From: Mariannaea sp. PMI_226
Taxonomy: Eukaryota; Ascomycota; Sordariomycetes; Hypocreales; Nectriaceae
NCBI GenBank assembly: GCA_024336345.1
Contig: JANFOG010000005.1
Span: 2,480,001 to 2,544,000 of the forward strand
Direction: 5' to 3'
DNA: 64,000 nt
The notes under the pieces are model-generated. The model did no database searches. It saw nothing but the letters and a program-made list of their open reading frames with translations, and was not told the origin of the DNA. A program made the position numbers and the translations under genes. This document shows positions 1 to 13,057 of the stretch, one piece after another. Each line of letters begins with the position of its first letter. The first letter of the stretch is position 1.

Positions 1-1307
1 GTCATTATGCATCGGTCTACTGCAGACATTGCTTGGATTGGAAGTGTCCAGGTCTGTATCCATTAGCTAGCGCGAGGTCCCTCTTACTTGTAGATGGAGT
101 CTAACCTATCAGAATAGCTTTTCTTGATGTTTGTCAGTGGCCTTCTCATCGGTCCCGCCTTCGACAAATGGGGAGCCCGACGGGTCATGATTCCCGGAGC
201 CTTTCTATACCTTCTCTCGTTCGTTTGCACCTCCTTCGCTCGCGAATACTACCAAATTCTCTTGTCTCAGGGCTTCCTCTTTGGTATTAGAAACGCCATC
301 CTGTAAGTTCCAAAATGCTTCATGAATACTTTACAGCTTTGGACGCACCGCCCATTCTTACAGTGGCGTACTGACTGTGAAGAAGATATTACCCTACAGT
401 TGGTGCGATTGCCGAATGGTTCGACAGACGCCGAGGCCTTGCTCTCGGGGTGGCAATCTCCGGCTCATCCATTGGTGGCATCATTTGGCCTCTCATCGTG
501 GGAAAGATAATCCCTAGACTCGGTTTTGCTTGGACCAACCGTATATTGCTATTTGCATCACTCGCCCCGTTAGCCATTGCTTGTGTGTTGGTAAAGGAGC
601 TCAGGAGCACGCAGGGTCGTGGCAATCATAGCCACAAAATTCTGTCTGCCCGGAAGATTTTTAAGGACATTTTCCAACTCCAGTTCATAGTTCTTTGCCT
701 CGCCCTCTTCCTTATCGTCACGGGGATGCTTATTCCATTCAACTGGATCACGCTCTACGCCGAGAGCCAGGGAGTCAACTCTGCCATGGCCAACAACCTC
801 CTTGCTATATGCTACGGAGGATCCTGCGTCGGAAGAATTTTGATAGGATATGTTGGTGACAAATTCGGCCGGTGAGCCTGACATATATGTTCAAATACAT
901 GGCTTCACTTGCTGACTCAATACCCGTCCACCAGATTCAATGCCCTCATTGGCATTACTGCCGTTGTTTCCACCTTGATATACGCTTGGCTAAAAGTGAC
1001 AACTTTGAACGGACATATTGCTTTCGCCACTCTTTACGGCATCTTTTCTGGTGGGCTGGTACCCCTGGGATCGGCCTGCGTTGCACAAACGACCGCCGAT
1101 ATGGCGCGCATCGGTCTTCGTATTAGCATAATGATGGCGGCCTGTTCGCCAGGTTCCCTCACGGGCAATCCTATCAGTGGAATAATTCTGGCGAGGTATG
1201 GGTGGCTAGGTGTTCACATCTTCTCAGCTACGACTACGATCCTTGGGGGGGCTGTTCTTCTCTGGGCGCGAGCTCTTTGGGCACCCCGTTGGATCATGAT
1301 TGCTTGA
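1..1307 (+). CDS. MFS monocarboxylate-type transporter, 3' part (5' end outside window)
   Basis: Exons are <1-51, 118-302, 386-871 and 935-1307, in phase at every junction, giving 364 codons before the TGA. The first visible residues (ADIAWIGS) match the conserved segment before TM2 of fungal MCT-like major facilitator proteins. They are followed by an FDKWGARR loop (the MFS GxxxDRxGRR-type signature), FDRRRGLALG before TM5 and several hydrophobic helices up to residue 364. Family members are about 430-450 aa, so roughly 70-85 N-terminal residues lie outside the window. This family moves monocarboxylates or small organic acids across the plasma membrane, and many fungal paralogs have no known substrate. 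The 83-nt intron at 303-385 was placed so that the protein reads AIL-YYPTVGAIAEWF. Family assignment is firm; substrate is unknown. Confidence 0.85.
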
Positions 1308-2119
1308 GAAGACACTGAATGTCTCAAAGTTGCATTCAATTCAGGCTTGGTGCTTAGGCTAGGCCTACGCTAGATAACCCCCTTGCGTAAGGAGACTTCG
1401 ATGTCTAGATTTGGCTTACATTGGGCGGATCATGAAGGGGGAATCAAGCTTGCGTGGTGCTCACTTGGACTAGCTGGTGTTTATCCTCGATGTCTTCCAA
1501 ATACCCTTAATGGTATTGAACTGAAGGTAGTAATACTGATAGAAATATATTCATGGTTAGTTTCTTTTGCGATAATCAATGTTCCTCAATATTCTATGAA
1601 GATAGTTCCACTGCCCCATTGAGAAAGTTATCGTATGGTGTTGTTTAAGGAGGCATCATAACCACTACAAACAATGCACAGAACTGAGAATATTTCACCG
1701 TTCATCTTCGCAAATACGAAAAGATATGAAAAAAAAAAAGATACGGTTCCTCAAAGAATTTAAAAGGAACATAATCTATATATTCGACAAATGAACGAGA
1801 TCTGAATACCTACTTTGATCTTATCTAACGATACGAAGAAAAGAAAAAAAGTCCGAGACTGCTTTCGACATACTAAATAGAGCAGCATAGAGAAAGAAAA
1901 AAAAAAAGACTAATAGGGAAACTCAACAATTGCTCGCTAAGGGGGAAGGGGGTAGTGGGAAATCTTGTATTCTTGGTAATGATGAATGACGTGTTTTGAA
2001 ATGAAACAACCCCGAAAAAAAAAAAGAACAATTAAACGATGCCCTCTCAGTCTGCCTCCTCTTTACGTTCCTTCATCCCACCCCATCACACATCAACTCG
2101 TCATTTTCATCCTCCTTTT
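1308..2119. other. Intergenic, A-rich
   Basis: Converging 3' flanks of the transporter and the IFRD gene. Several A-runs (around 1729, 1900 and 2018) and no reading frame with recognisable protein features. Confidence 0.6.
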
Positions 2120-3529
2120 TCAGCGTTTACCATTCTTGGGAGCAGGTCGTTTGCTAGGCTTGGGGGCTGCCTTGGTAGCGGAGCTGACGGCCGAAAAGTC
2201 GGCGTCGCTCAAGCATTCTGTAACAACAGGGTTGACAAACATGTGCTTCTGCAGGTGACCACCAAAGAGGAGCTTGATCATGTCCACCCTCAAGGCAAGG
2301 GACCAAGAGTCAATAGGGGCAATATTATTGCCGAGTCGGAGCTTGAGGCGGTAGCCGAACTCGACAACGCCATCGTCATTGGCCTCCGCGGCAGACAGGC
2401 CATTTCGTTTGTCGGGTGCAAATCCGGCCACCGAATAGCCAGGGCCAACACGACGTTCTAGAGAAGTGATGACACTGCTAAGGCTGTCTCGTAGAATCTT
2501 ACGATCCTTCTTGGAAATGGATTTGTTGCTTTGCTTGATCAATTCATTGAAGCGGTTGATTAGTCTCTGTGGGTCGTAAGAAAGCGAGAAGGGCTCGCCA
2601 GCCTCTTCCTCGTGGTGGCGCGACGCCTCATAAACAAGGGCGATGCAAGAGGCGGCATGAGTCTGGACATGCACATCGTCGCTGTCGAGCTGTTCGACAA
2701 ATGAGTCAAGAGCCAAATCGGCGGCATCAGATAGATCCTCCACGTGGCTGGCGACGAACGACCAAGACTGAAGAGCGCCTGTAACAACGAGGGCGTTATT
2801 GTGGGCGTCGATTACTTCTCCATCACTGTTGATGATTTCGGTCAAGTAGGTGAGAACTTCTTGGGCACCCTCCTCGGATCCGCCACCGTAGAGCACGGCA
2901 AAGATCATAGCATACATGGCGAAAACCTCACACTCCTCATCGTCTTCATCAGTGATAATTTGTCGCAAGGCGACCTGGCCCTCTTCGAAGATGTCTGCTT
3001 CCTCAGAAGTAGCCAAGGTCAAGACAAATGCTTGAAGACTAAATAGGCGTTCACGTGCCGTCATTCCTCGGTTCGCAGAACGCAAAAAAAGCTGGCAAAG
3101 CTCGGTAGCTTTGTCATCCAGCCATTCGTGGGTTTCGGGGTTGTAGAAGTTTCGCAGCGTCTTGATATAGGCCTCGATCAACAATTCCCGGCTCTCGCTG
3201 TTGTGGTGCTTGCGATCCTGTAGCATTTCCATAAACATGTTGACGTCGAAGGTTGGTCGGGGCTCTTCGGCTTCCAATTCATTGCTCGAGTAGGTGCTCT
3301 CACTCAAAGCGTCCCAGTCCTCCGATTCGCTCATGTCCGAAACTTGACGACTTGGTGCCGCGGAGTGGGCAGGTGAGGTCCGTAGGGAGGCGAAAGGTGA
3401 GCTGCGGGGAGTAAGCTCAGCGGCTGACGCTCGACCAGACTTGATGGCTTTGTTGGAGATGGTCTTTCCACTTTCGCCCTTGGCGCCCTTGAGCCTGGCG
3501 CCCTTCATGGCTTTGACGCGGAGATCCAT
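2120..3529 (-). CDS. IFRD-family (interferon-related developmental regulator) protein
   Basis: A single-exon gene of 469 codons when started at the ATG at 3529. That start gives MDLRVKAMKGARLKG, a basic N-terminus typical of the family; the frame stays open another 23 codons upstream without a better start. A Ser/Pro-rich low-complexity segment (residues about 35-90) precedes a long all-helical region, with alternating acidic and hydrophobic helices from the FDVNMFMEML segment to about residue 350. This is the HEAT/ARM-like IFRD fold. The C-terminus carries the conserved R-x-N-x-x-I-DSWS...KLLFGGHLQKHM block and ends in a basic KPSKRPAPKNGKR tail. Animal IFRD1/2 act as transcriptional co-regulators and ribosome-associated factors; the fungal role is little studied. 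No intron is needed. Confidence 0.85.
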   Translation of the reverse strand: MDLRVKAMKGARLKGAKGESGKTISNKAIKSGRASAAELTPRSSPFASLRTSPAHSAAPSRQVSDMSESEDWDALSESTYSSNELEAEEPRPTFDVNMFMEMLQDRKHHNSESRELLIEAYIKTLRNFYNPETHEWLDDKATELCQLFLRSANRGMTARERLFSLQAFVLTLATSEEADIFEEGQVALRQIITDEDDEECEVFAMYAMIFAVLYGGGSEEGAQEVLTYLTEIINSDGEVIDAHNNALVVTGALQSWSFVASHVEDLSDAADLALDSFVEQLDSDDVHVQTHAASCIALVYEASRHHEEEAGEPFSLSYDPQRLINRFNELIKQSNKSISKKDRKILRDSLSSVITSLERRVGPGYSVAGFAPDKRNGLSAAEANDDGVVEFGYRLKLRLGNNIAPIDSWSLALRVDMIKLLFGGHLQKHMFVNPVVTECLSDADFSAVSSATKAAPKPSKRPAPKNGKR

Positions 3530-6500
3530 TGCGACAGATGTGATTGCTGGATATTGGGTTTTGAAGTAGTAAGAAGTGCTGGGGAGAGTTGGTCCCAAGC
3601 AGTGGTGATGGTAGTGATAGAAGTAGATCGTCCGGGTGTTGTTTGGTTATAGTTTTGGGAGACAAGGATTTGACGAGGAAGACTTGCTCAAGATGCTCTT
3701 CTTAAAACAAGATGGATGGAATCCAGTCCAGCAAGTGATCCTCGTCGTTTGTGGTAGTATGGCCAACCGTTGGTCAGGTAGCTATGGCTTTGTCTCTGGA
3801 TCGACTAAGATAGGAAAAGCAGGCGGGAATAGTTGGAATTTGAGAAGCGTCGCAGAGCATGAGTTCCATTTGTGTTTCGGAGATGATTCGAGCTACAGCC
3901 TGGTACGGGAACAAAGGATGGTGGTTGTTGGCAAACCTAAGAGAATGGCAGTTGAGAGAGAAAAAGTAAAAGAAAAGTTTCAAGCAGGGAAGCGGGATGG
4001 GGTGGATGAATAATAAATCGCCGCCTTGGACTGGGATGGACTGGGTTGGACCGCCTACCTTACCTCCCGGGCACCTAACCTCAAGGTACCTGTACCATGT
4101 GGATGGCACAACCTGTAATGACTGAAAGTGTACTGGGCTTGGAGTCGGACTGGGGCTGGAAGGGATGTGGCGTGTGGCCCAGGACTAGGAAAGCGACGGG
4201 AGTGGTGGAGGTGGGCGGCCTTGTCCATGACACCCCCAGACAGATCCTTTTGAGTTGGTCAACTAATTATTATGCTATTACTATGTATGTCTAGGTACAC
4301 GGCCTATCATTTGAAGCAACAGGGTCATCAGCAAGGTTTTTGTTCGCCTTTTGATTTTTCCCAAATTTCTCTCTGTGCGAATGAGGACCCCAAAACAAGC
4401 CCTGTGCACCCTCGGTTGAGTCCTGATGTGCTTATTCGCGGCACACTTTCAGAGCTCATTGTGGCAAACCACCCCCTTTGCCCGTCGATCATATCAGCAT
4501 CCTGTCCCACTGCCTATAAACATGGCCTAGCATACTATGTAGTACCTCGTACAGCACCGCTCAAGGCTAGGTGCTGAAGGGGGAACCAATACTCCCCCCT
4601 CGTGTGCTCCTCCCGTATTGAGGGGCAGGTCGGCCCCCACCGACCAAATAAAATGATGCGTCAAACAAAATAAAAGAGGGAAGAAAAAAATTACCTGGCA
4701 ATTTCAGCACATGCTGGCACAACTAAAGAACTGACCATGGCTAGTAAGTTTTGTCGCAGCCGCTGACCAAGCCCACTGATGAATCGACAGCATTATATGG
4801 AAGAGCGTGCTGAGGATTGTCTCTGAGAGGGTCATTTTGACACCCCGGGAGTCCCTCAATCTCTAGGTTCCGTCTTGAGAAGCTGGCAGCACGATACGTA
4901 ACTACTCTACGGCTGTCTCCCCGCTGTCTGGCCCCACAAGAGCCCAGCTCGCTCGGCATCTCCACAACTGATCTGATCCCTGCTTAGGCAGCGTCATCGA
5001 TCCATCAGGGCATCAAATCACTTTACGCGCCCTGTCGCGTCGCCTTGCCCTGTCTTATTTGTATGTCGCTTGGCTTGCTTGCTTTGTTTGATCGATGACG
5101 AGTTATGCAAAAATATCGAGACATCGTTGACGGAAGCAAGCCCGGCCCGCTTTGATGCCGTGGTTGCACACTGAATATGCTACGATGCCGACGCTTTCCA
5201 TGTCACTTGATCCCTTAGTTGTTTAGTTCCTTTCTTCATTTGAGTAAAAATTGGACATTTAGGACTGCCACTATTCGGGGGGTGCACAGTGTATTCTCGG
5301 TTGCTTTACAGACTGCTCGCACCGTATCTTCCGATTCCAAGTTCTGGGCCACAGCAGCCAAGTCACCAGATGTTCACGGGGCTACATCTACCTATCTATA
5401 GCCCACGCCCTTCCTCCAAGTCTCTGGCGAGGGAAATGGTGCGCGACATCTCCCGAGGTTGTCCGACAAGGCCGAGATTGTGGGCAACAGGGAAGGCTCG
5501 AAACCCAAAGGGATCAAGGTCATGAGCAAGGGGTGCCATAAAGGGAACCCAGTAAAATCGAGGTTAGCTGTTCTGCCTGTTTGGAGAGGCCTCTGAGACG
5601 GAGGGGTCGGCACATGTCTCAGATGTGGCACTGTGTTGAGCCAGCTGTAAGGGTCGTGGCAAGCAGACGGGATTCATACCTCAATAATTCCGCCGTGAAA
5701 GCAAGCATGCAAAGGGCACACATTGGTGGTGGCAAGTACTTTGGGGCCCTTGGATTGGACGGTGGCAGGTTGGTAGGAATGTGCAAGTCAGCCGGACCAC
5801 GAATGTTGCCTGGTGGTTGAGCGGGAAAGGCGCTTTTATTAGGAATCGGCTTTGGCTATTGCATTTGCCATGTTGCTGGAACAAATCAGCCGGCGAAACG
5901 TGAGAACATGGGCGCCTGAAATTGAAGCGCCAATCCATCTGGAATCTTGGGTGTGCGAGGGCCATCCAGGGCCAGACGATTGCGAACCAAACGAAAGAAG
6001 CAAAGCATGTGAGGATACGGTGCAGCAGTCTGGAAGGCAATGATTTCTCAGCCTGGGTAGGTAGGTGGCGTCAGAGCGTGAGACATGATACCAGCCAAGC
6101 GACGGACGAAAATGACAGCTATGACATGGTCGGATAAAGACAGTTGTGTTGAGTCCGAGTCGGGGATTTGAGGAGCAGCCTAATGTACCTCGTAATTGCA
6201 CATGATATGGTTCGCAAGATTTTTAGTGTGAGTGAGGAGCTCTACCTACCTACCTACGTCTGGTAGTCTATCTATTTACCTCCCACACCAGAGTCGTCCT
6301 CGTACGTGGATACCTGGGACACCTTCCTTCCATCCGCAACTAAAGGCGTTTTACCTAAGTTAGGCTCAATAGCCTAAGAGAGGGGCAGGGATGAAAGAAC
6401 GGCATCAGAAGAAAGAAGAGAAGGAAAATAAAATATAGCAGAAATAAAAACCTACAGGAAAGATACCCAACCATCCTCCTTTCATTTTATACTCTCACAA

Positions 6501-7507
6501 ATGCCCGTTGGAGCATGATGTTGACCACACTGTGTCAAAGTCGCAATACGCACAGTCACGTATGACAACACGAACCCTCTATCCAAACTCGCTTATCAGT
6601 TAGCGTCAGGACAGCGTCAGGAATCCTTCTTTGAATCAAGCAAGACAGTGGAGTTCATCCAAACAGTCATAAAGCTGTTTTCGAGGTTTGCGGCGGGAAG
6701 GCACGCACTGTGTGGCATTCTCAGCCATAGTGAACCTTCAGCACTGTACGAGTCTATGCAGATATGCTCAGTTTGCTCCGACGTGCGCCGAACTTGGACG
6801 CAGCTTTCACGTAGTTTCTTGTATTTTGTATTTTTAATTTCAAAGTCCCATGTATCCGGCCATCCTAATATCAGAAATCAACAGGATAACAATGCTCAGA
6901 TTCCCATCCGATAAATATGCCAGCCTATTCTCCTCATACTCCTTCATATTTTGATATCTATCCCCTAAGGCCACTAAGGGTGTCCTAGGGCACTAATGTT
7001 CACTATCCACCCCGCCAGACGCCGATAAGCCGCTTATCGCTGCCTGCGATCCACAGGCTGCCTGATACGGCAGCAACCTGGGGCTGCTTCACAGCTGCCC
7101 CCCCCACTTCATCCTCACCTTCCGGGGTCACATTCACTCTTGTCACCCAAGCACCTCATCCGCATCTCCTTCTCTTCTACTAAATGTGCACTTTCTTCTC
7201 CTTTCCACTTCTCCTTAAGTCTTTCATATATCTTCGGGCTTGTCTGTCTCCTACAGTATCTCGTCTTTTCGCATTTTGTCGGACGTCAAGCTCCCTCCCA
7301 GAGCTTACCTCGAAGCCTGTCTACCCCAAGGTAGATCCAGTTCCACAGGGTGCTACGCCCCGCTGACGTCGCTTCCCGGGCCCGAAAGGGTGGAAGCAAA
7401 GCATCAGTGTACAACCCCTCCCTTCACCAACAACCTCGAGACCGGCAGTGATCTGAAGCCTCTTTTTATTTATTTACAAGGCAGCCAGGCGCACCTTTCT
7501 GGGAAGA
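3530..7507. other. Long intergenic region between divergent IFRD and FHA genes
   Basis: About 4 kb with short frames on both strands but no recognisable protein. The last few hundred bases are pyrimidine-rich (CTCC/TTCT, about 7100-7300), as expected for promoter and leader of the downstream FHA gene. A CTACCTAC-type run sits at 6240-6256. Confidence 0.5.
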
Positions 7508-9761
7508 ATGGCGCTTCCACAGTACACTGATGAAGGTAGGTTTTGATGCACATCGACTAGGTTCTCAAGGTGGCTAACTCAACCTCTAGCACTCATCACG
7601 CTGACCAGCATAAATCCGCCATCATCCTTCCCCATTCCCGACCGACGGTTCTTCTTGACCAAGGAGAAACCGAGTATTGTCATCGGCCGCACGAGCAAAA
7701 GAAATAGCAACTACGAAGCTGCGGTTTATAATGCCTGGTTTGACTCGCCCGTGATGTCTCGTGACCATGCTCATTTAAAACTTGATACGGAGAGACAGGT
7801 ATGTTTTCCTCTGGGCACAGGACGGGCTCTTATAACCATATGACTAACCTAATCCTACAGCAAGTCTATATTAAGGACATTGGCTCCCTCCATGGCACTT
7901 TCAAGAACGGGAAGCCTCTATCTCGAAACGTTCTCTCACATTTCACAACGGGTGATACCATTCGATTCGGAATACCCATCAACAGAGGCGTGGAGGTGTA
8001 TCCACCCTGTACTTTGGAAGCATCCGTCAAATTCGGAACTATCGAGTAAGCTCAACTGTTACCTTCTGTCGTGAACATTACACGTAACCAATACTGACTG
8101 AATTTTTTTTTTATCTTAGCCCAGAGGATCGTCCAAAAGTCTTCAGAGTGCCAGACGACTCTGATGTTGAAGATTTGAATAGTGACGATGACAATAGCAT
8201 CCACAACAGCACCGAGATTCTACGCAACGCCGAAATGAGGCCCGCTCAATTTCGTTCCCCATCTCCTCCCAAATCGGAGGGAGAACACTGGCGAACAACG
8301 GAAGAACCTGAAAGCGAAATCAATCTCACCGACTCCACTGATATGGATACGGAGAGTATCCCTGAATACGACTCTGCCAGCATCGCCTCCGTTTCGGTCG
8401 AAAGCATCAATGACTACAACCTTCAGGATGATATGGACAATGAAGAAGATGAGTTTGAGGAGCATGATGAATTCGTTGAGGGAGACTATATGTCACCTCC
8501 AGACACCGACATCCACCCTCAATCACTGATCGTTGAAGACGAATCCGAGCCAGCAAGTGAGCTTCCAGTCCAAAGAGAGAATGGCAACACAGGAAATACC
8601 ATTTCCCAGGCCTTGATTCCTGGACTTGAAGACGATATGAACCTAGACCATACAACTACACACAAGGAAGTCGAGGTCAATGCAGAAGAAGCCTTGATGT
8701 CCATGAATGAGCGACAGGAGGTTCCCGTCTTGAAGTTACATGAGATGCATAATCCACTACTTCCAGAGGCCGATCTTCCCAAGTTCGCAAAAATACCGCC
8801 TTGGCAGAGACCATGCTTTCCCGCTACCCTGGTGAGACTGCCTCCTCTCTCAGAGACCGTCTTCTGGACTCCTCCAGTCCCTGCTCCCGACCCCAAAACT
8901 GCGGCGGAGATAATGGGGGCTAAGACAGGAAAATATGAGTTCTTCACAGCTCGCGCTGAGAACAGACAGAAGGCTACCGCAACTGATATTCCCACCGGTG
9001 GCGATTCAGAGCCTGTCAGTGTCTCGAATAATGTGGTTGGAGAGCCTATTCAGGTTACGGTTGACTTGACCGAGTCTCCCATGACTTCATTCAAATCGGC
9101 AATCTCTGTCAATCCTGAAGAGTCAGACAAACCCCTCCCCACGGAATTTACAAAACTAGCCGATTCAGAGTGGGCTGCGTCAGGAACTCAGTTTCTCAAC
9201 TCACCCAATATAGGAGATGGGGAGCTCATCCAAAGCCATCTTCCCCTGTTAGACGAGACTTCAGCCTACCAGTTTGAATTAAGCAAAAAGGCTTCAGCCG
9301 AGGCTTCTGCAAACTGTACAGTTGACGAAGCTCCCGAGTCTCAGTCGGAATCTCACAAGGCCACTGCAATGGAAATAGATAACATCCTTGTATCTGAAGC
9401 CCCGGTTCCAGTTACCAAGGAACCTGCTTCTACACCTTCAAAAAGAAAGGCCTCTCAAATATCCGAATTGCTGCCAGAGGAACGGCCAATAGACGAGGGC
9501 CTACAGACAGCGAGTGCCCAAAAGACAACAATCACAGAGATAACTCAACGTCTGCGGTATCTAACAGCGCAGAGGCGGTATCGCCAAGCTTTGCAGGCAA
9601 GCTCTACAGAAGAAGTAACTGCTACCCCTGCGCCTCAGGTGCTCAACGTCACTGCTCGACCACCAAAGCGCCTTCGTCGTGCTGCGGAGATGTTTGGCAT
9701 TGCAGCTCTTGGCGGAGTCGCTGTCATGTCGGCCCTAATTGCAACAGCCCCTTCACTTTGA
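7508..9761 (+). CDS. FHA-domain protein with C-terminal hydrophobic tail
   Basis: Four exons (7508-7535, 7590-7798, 7861-8045, 8120-9761), in phase at each junction, give 687 aa. Residues about 30-130 form a forkhead-associated (phosphothreonine-binding) domain with the family signatures: GR at 42-43, SRDH at 66-69, and GSLHGTFKNG at 87-96. The rest is Ser/Glu/Asp-rich and probably disordered up to about residue 580. A helical, Arg/Gln-rich stretch (TEITQRLRYLTAQRRYRQAL) follows, then a basic PPKRLRR cluster. The protein ends in about 20 hydrophobic residues (FGIAALGGVAVMSALIA) followed by only a few residues, the layout of a tail anchor. FHA plus tail anchor recalls SLMAP/Vps64-type proteins of STRIPAK/Far complexes, but the middle lacks the long coiled coil of those families, so this is only an analogy. 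A nuclear role is also possible because basic NLS-like clusters are present. Confidence 0.88.
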
Positions 9762-12700
9762 TGCGTACATGTGTTTATGTTATCTCTTTTTCTCATGGAG
9801 TTATAGGAAATTTGAATTTGAGTATGGGAGATTCGGATCGCGCCATGGTCCATGATGATTGGCACGGATCACTCAGGGGAAACATGAGGTCGCAGTCAAT
9901 CATTATTCGTCAGGGAAGACGGATACCACGAAGGGTATCTACCGATGATGGTATGCTTTTTTCGTCAGAGGCTGTGGAACTGATGGTTTGACTGTTCGGA
10001 TTGTGAAGGATATCGCTTAGGAAATGGCTTTGGAGAAGTGGACTCAGTTTAATTTCTCTCCTTTTCTTTTTGGTCATTCTTTTGCCTGGTTGGTCGGAGT
10101 GTGGTATCTATCGATTGAGAATTTTAGGACTTGATGAATCATACGACACTGAATTTATATCATGTGTGTGAGTGATTGTTCCTGTAGACTCTCCGTTTAA
10201 GAGTACCGTAAACAGCTGAGTAGTCTATTGGTAGCCAGATTTCAATTGGCACGGCGTAGAGAAGGCCTCCTTTGTAAGGAATGCATCGTTTGGCCCAGAA
10301 AGTCAACCCCGCGTGATACGTTGGCCAAGTCGGCGAGGAAGACGAAGGGAACTCTGAAGACAGGATAAGCGGTGGGATGGCAAGAATGAGGCAGCAGAGT
10401 TTGTCATCTTTGCCAACGACTAGGAGGCGTTTGTGCGGTTTATGTCATCCAGCCGCGATAAACGATTTTATTTTCTTTCGAGGGGCCGGGTGTTGGACAT
10501 CCAATAGGAGCTCGAACAGCTGGATAATATCAATAGGATTGGCAGGCCGTTTTCGCCAGATGGTCAGAATGTATCTGGTTCATCCAGCTATGGATTTCTT
10601 GGTTCTGTAGCCGTCACTATCTCCATACGTCCGCATTCAATCCTCCTAGCAAGGGTTTTCATTTGTAAATGTGAGTGTCGTGAGAAGTTAGGGTGCTCTC
10701 ATCTTCAACTAAGATTACATCAGTGTACGCAACGCTGCAGTGTATACACCCTATCGGCTTCTTGCTGACGAGGAAAACCGGTCAGGAATACTCCTCGAAG
10801 AGTCAGCCGCATCGGGCCGTCAATAGCCTCGATTGCTCGCCTCCTCTCCCCCGGTCTCCATCCCTTGCCCTATGACAGAGATAGATAGAGAGAAAGAGAT
10901 TATCAGCTTCTGGACCGGTGAACAATCTCGGGCTAGCTCCGAGCGAGGGCAGCCAAGTTGAGATGACGCGTGACTTTGGGCCAGTAGGCTGTGTCACACA
11001 TAGGAGAGAAAGGAGAGAGAATCAGGTTGGTTGGGCGAATGCATGCAAGGAAGGCAAAAAAAATTTGGTTTGCTTTTTTTTCATCTTCTGTCTGCTGTTT
11101 TATGCCAGATGATGCATGAGAGTGATTGATACTTCGGGGCTGATTACGTGCTTGTGTTTGAGAGTTTTAGTATTGGTGAAGGGTAGCCAACTGAACGCAA
11201 GTTGGGTGGGATACACTTCCTTTCTTGAGGTAATTGCAAGAAATGAGATGCAATGTCGCAGCATGGAAGACAAAAGAGTAGATAGGTAGCTAGCAAGCCC
11301 GAAATATACCGTCATCGTGGCCTCATCTGTCTGGGTCATCCATTCCGACAGTGGCAAAAGAAAAGCATGGATGCTTTTAGAGGGAGATCGGAAGAAAGTC
11401 GGTCTAGAGTTTTTACTTTTGTTTGGTCCTTTATATGATTGTATATACTCTAGTGACCGGGCCTATTGAATGAAAGAAAAGGTATTTCATGAAAGCTGCA
11501 TGTAATGCATACAAAGTGTTTCGTATGGTACAGAGAGAACGGTAGAGAGATGATTAGTGCCGCATGTCCAGTCGCAGTCAGGAATTCTGTTTATCTGCGT
11601 TTGAGAAACTCATGCAACATAATTAACACTGTTCCCGTCTTGGCTAATAAAAAAGTAGAAAAAAGCAAAGGAAAAAGGATGTGTACTTCGAGTCGGGAAC
11701 ACGACGACAGCGAAACATCTTCCCTCGCACCGCGTCAGGGACAGGCGTGCAAGGCTGCGTGTTACCTGGTACGGAATGGGTTGGACCTGACTCCGCACCC
11801 TTACCGCTTGGAAGTTTTGTCTTTGTGCCTGCCAACCGACGTCTCTCTCTCTCTCTCTCTATCTCTCTGCTTCTTCGTGGATGTGTGTGTATGTGTATGT
11901 ATAATCTCCTCTATCTGTCTTAAGTCTCTCTTGTCCACCCTTTGCTCCCGCCCCCTTCTGCTTCCAAGGCGTACACCACGGGGTAAAGTAGATGCAGTAG
12001 CGGCGCAAGAAGTCGTTACTGAATGGAAAGCAGTTTTCGGAAGTGAGCACGAAATGATACGGCACGTGTATCTGCTTTACATATTGCAGGGCTTATCCAT
12101 CTCGGTCTGGCTAGTGGACCGTGTCGTCGGTATTGGTGGGCGGGGATAGATGACTCTACATTCTGACCGGTTCTGGTGCGCTCGACAAATCAAAGTGGGA
12201 GTTGGTTGGGCAGTTTTTGAGCGGGATGCTGCAAGATCGCAAGGTGTGTGGCTGCAGCACAGTGGTCCGCAGGTATAACAGCTATCATGAGAAAGCCCTC
12301 AAGATCCAGAGAGATGTCAACATGAAAAAGAGACTATTTTCGTACAAAGGGAGAAATATGGAGGTATATTTGGCCTAGCTGTAGAGCTAATATCAACTAA
12401 TCCCATTGCGTTCGGATCGAAGATAATGAGGGATTCCCGAGACCAGTCAAACACAACAATATCCCGGAGCACAGCTCGTGGGGGATGACTGCTTATGGGT
12501 GGCTCACGGCCGATGAGTCTTTGGAACCACGTTGCCAGCTGGTCAATCCAAGGAGCAATCGTGAAGGAAGTCAGCTGGTCCATCCCTGATCTTGGGTGCC
12601 TCGATTGAAGAAAGAAACCCGACCGAGATAGCTCTCTGAGCCAAAGGGCAAACCCCTGGCTATGTGAGGTGCTGTTGTCGTCATCACAAGACCCCCGTTG

Positions 12701-13057
12701 CGGCCAAACGAGGTGAGGTGATTTAGAGCGGGAAAGAAATCAAGATTTCTGGATCGAGTGTTTGTAATCCATCCTATACTGGAGTTGGCGGCGGCGCGAG
12801 GCGGTGAGGTTGGTCGATTGCGGTTGCGAAGACGGGACATCATCTATCCGTCTCTACGGGTTGTCCTACTTGTGTCGAAGTCCATTTCGAGGTGATTTTT
12901 GGGTCTAGAGTGCCTATTTAAACCCTCCCAGTTCTCTGGCCATGGTTGCAAGTTCAAACAATCCCAGAATCAAGGCGAGAGCCCTGCAGCCGAACAAGCA
13001 CAGCACTCCTAAAAACAAAAGCTTGCTTTCTTCAATTACCTGCTCCTCCAAGACAGA
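9762..13057. other. Intergenic region with simple repeats
   Basis: About 3.3 kb without a gene I can support. The longest frame, 11505-12149 (+), runs through a CT repeat and a TG-rich tract, so its protein is low complexity. Two overlapping minus-strand frames at 12317-12843 resemble no known domain. Confidence 0.5.
11841..11868. repeat. CT microsatellite
   Basis: An imperfect (CT)n run of about 28 bp, followed within 20-40 bp by a TGTGTGTATGTGTATGT tract. Confidence 0.9.

Noticed and set aside
1383..1622. Short frame after the transporter
   Set aside because: No hydrophobic helix or motif continuing the transporter; lies after its stop codon.
11505..12149. 214-codon plus-strand open frame
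   Set aside because: Runs through CT and TG microsatellites; no domain or splice context.
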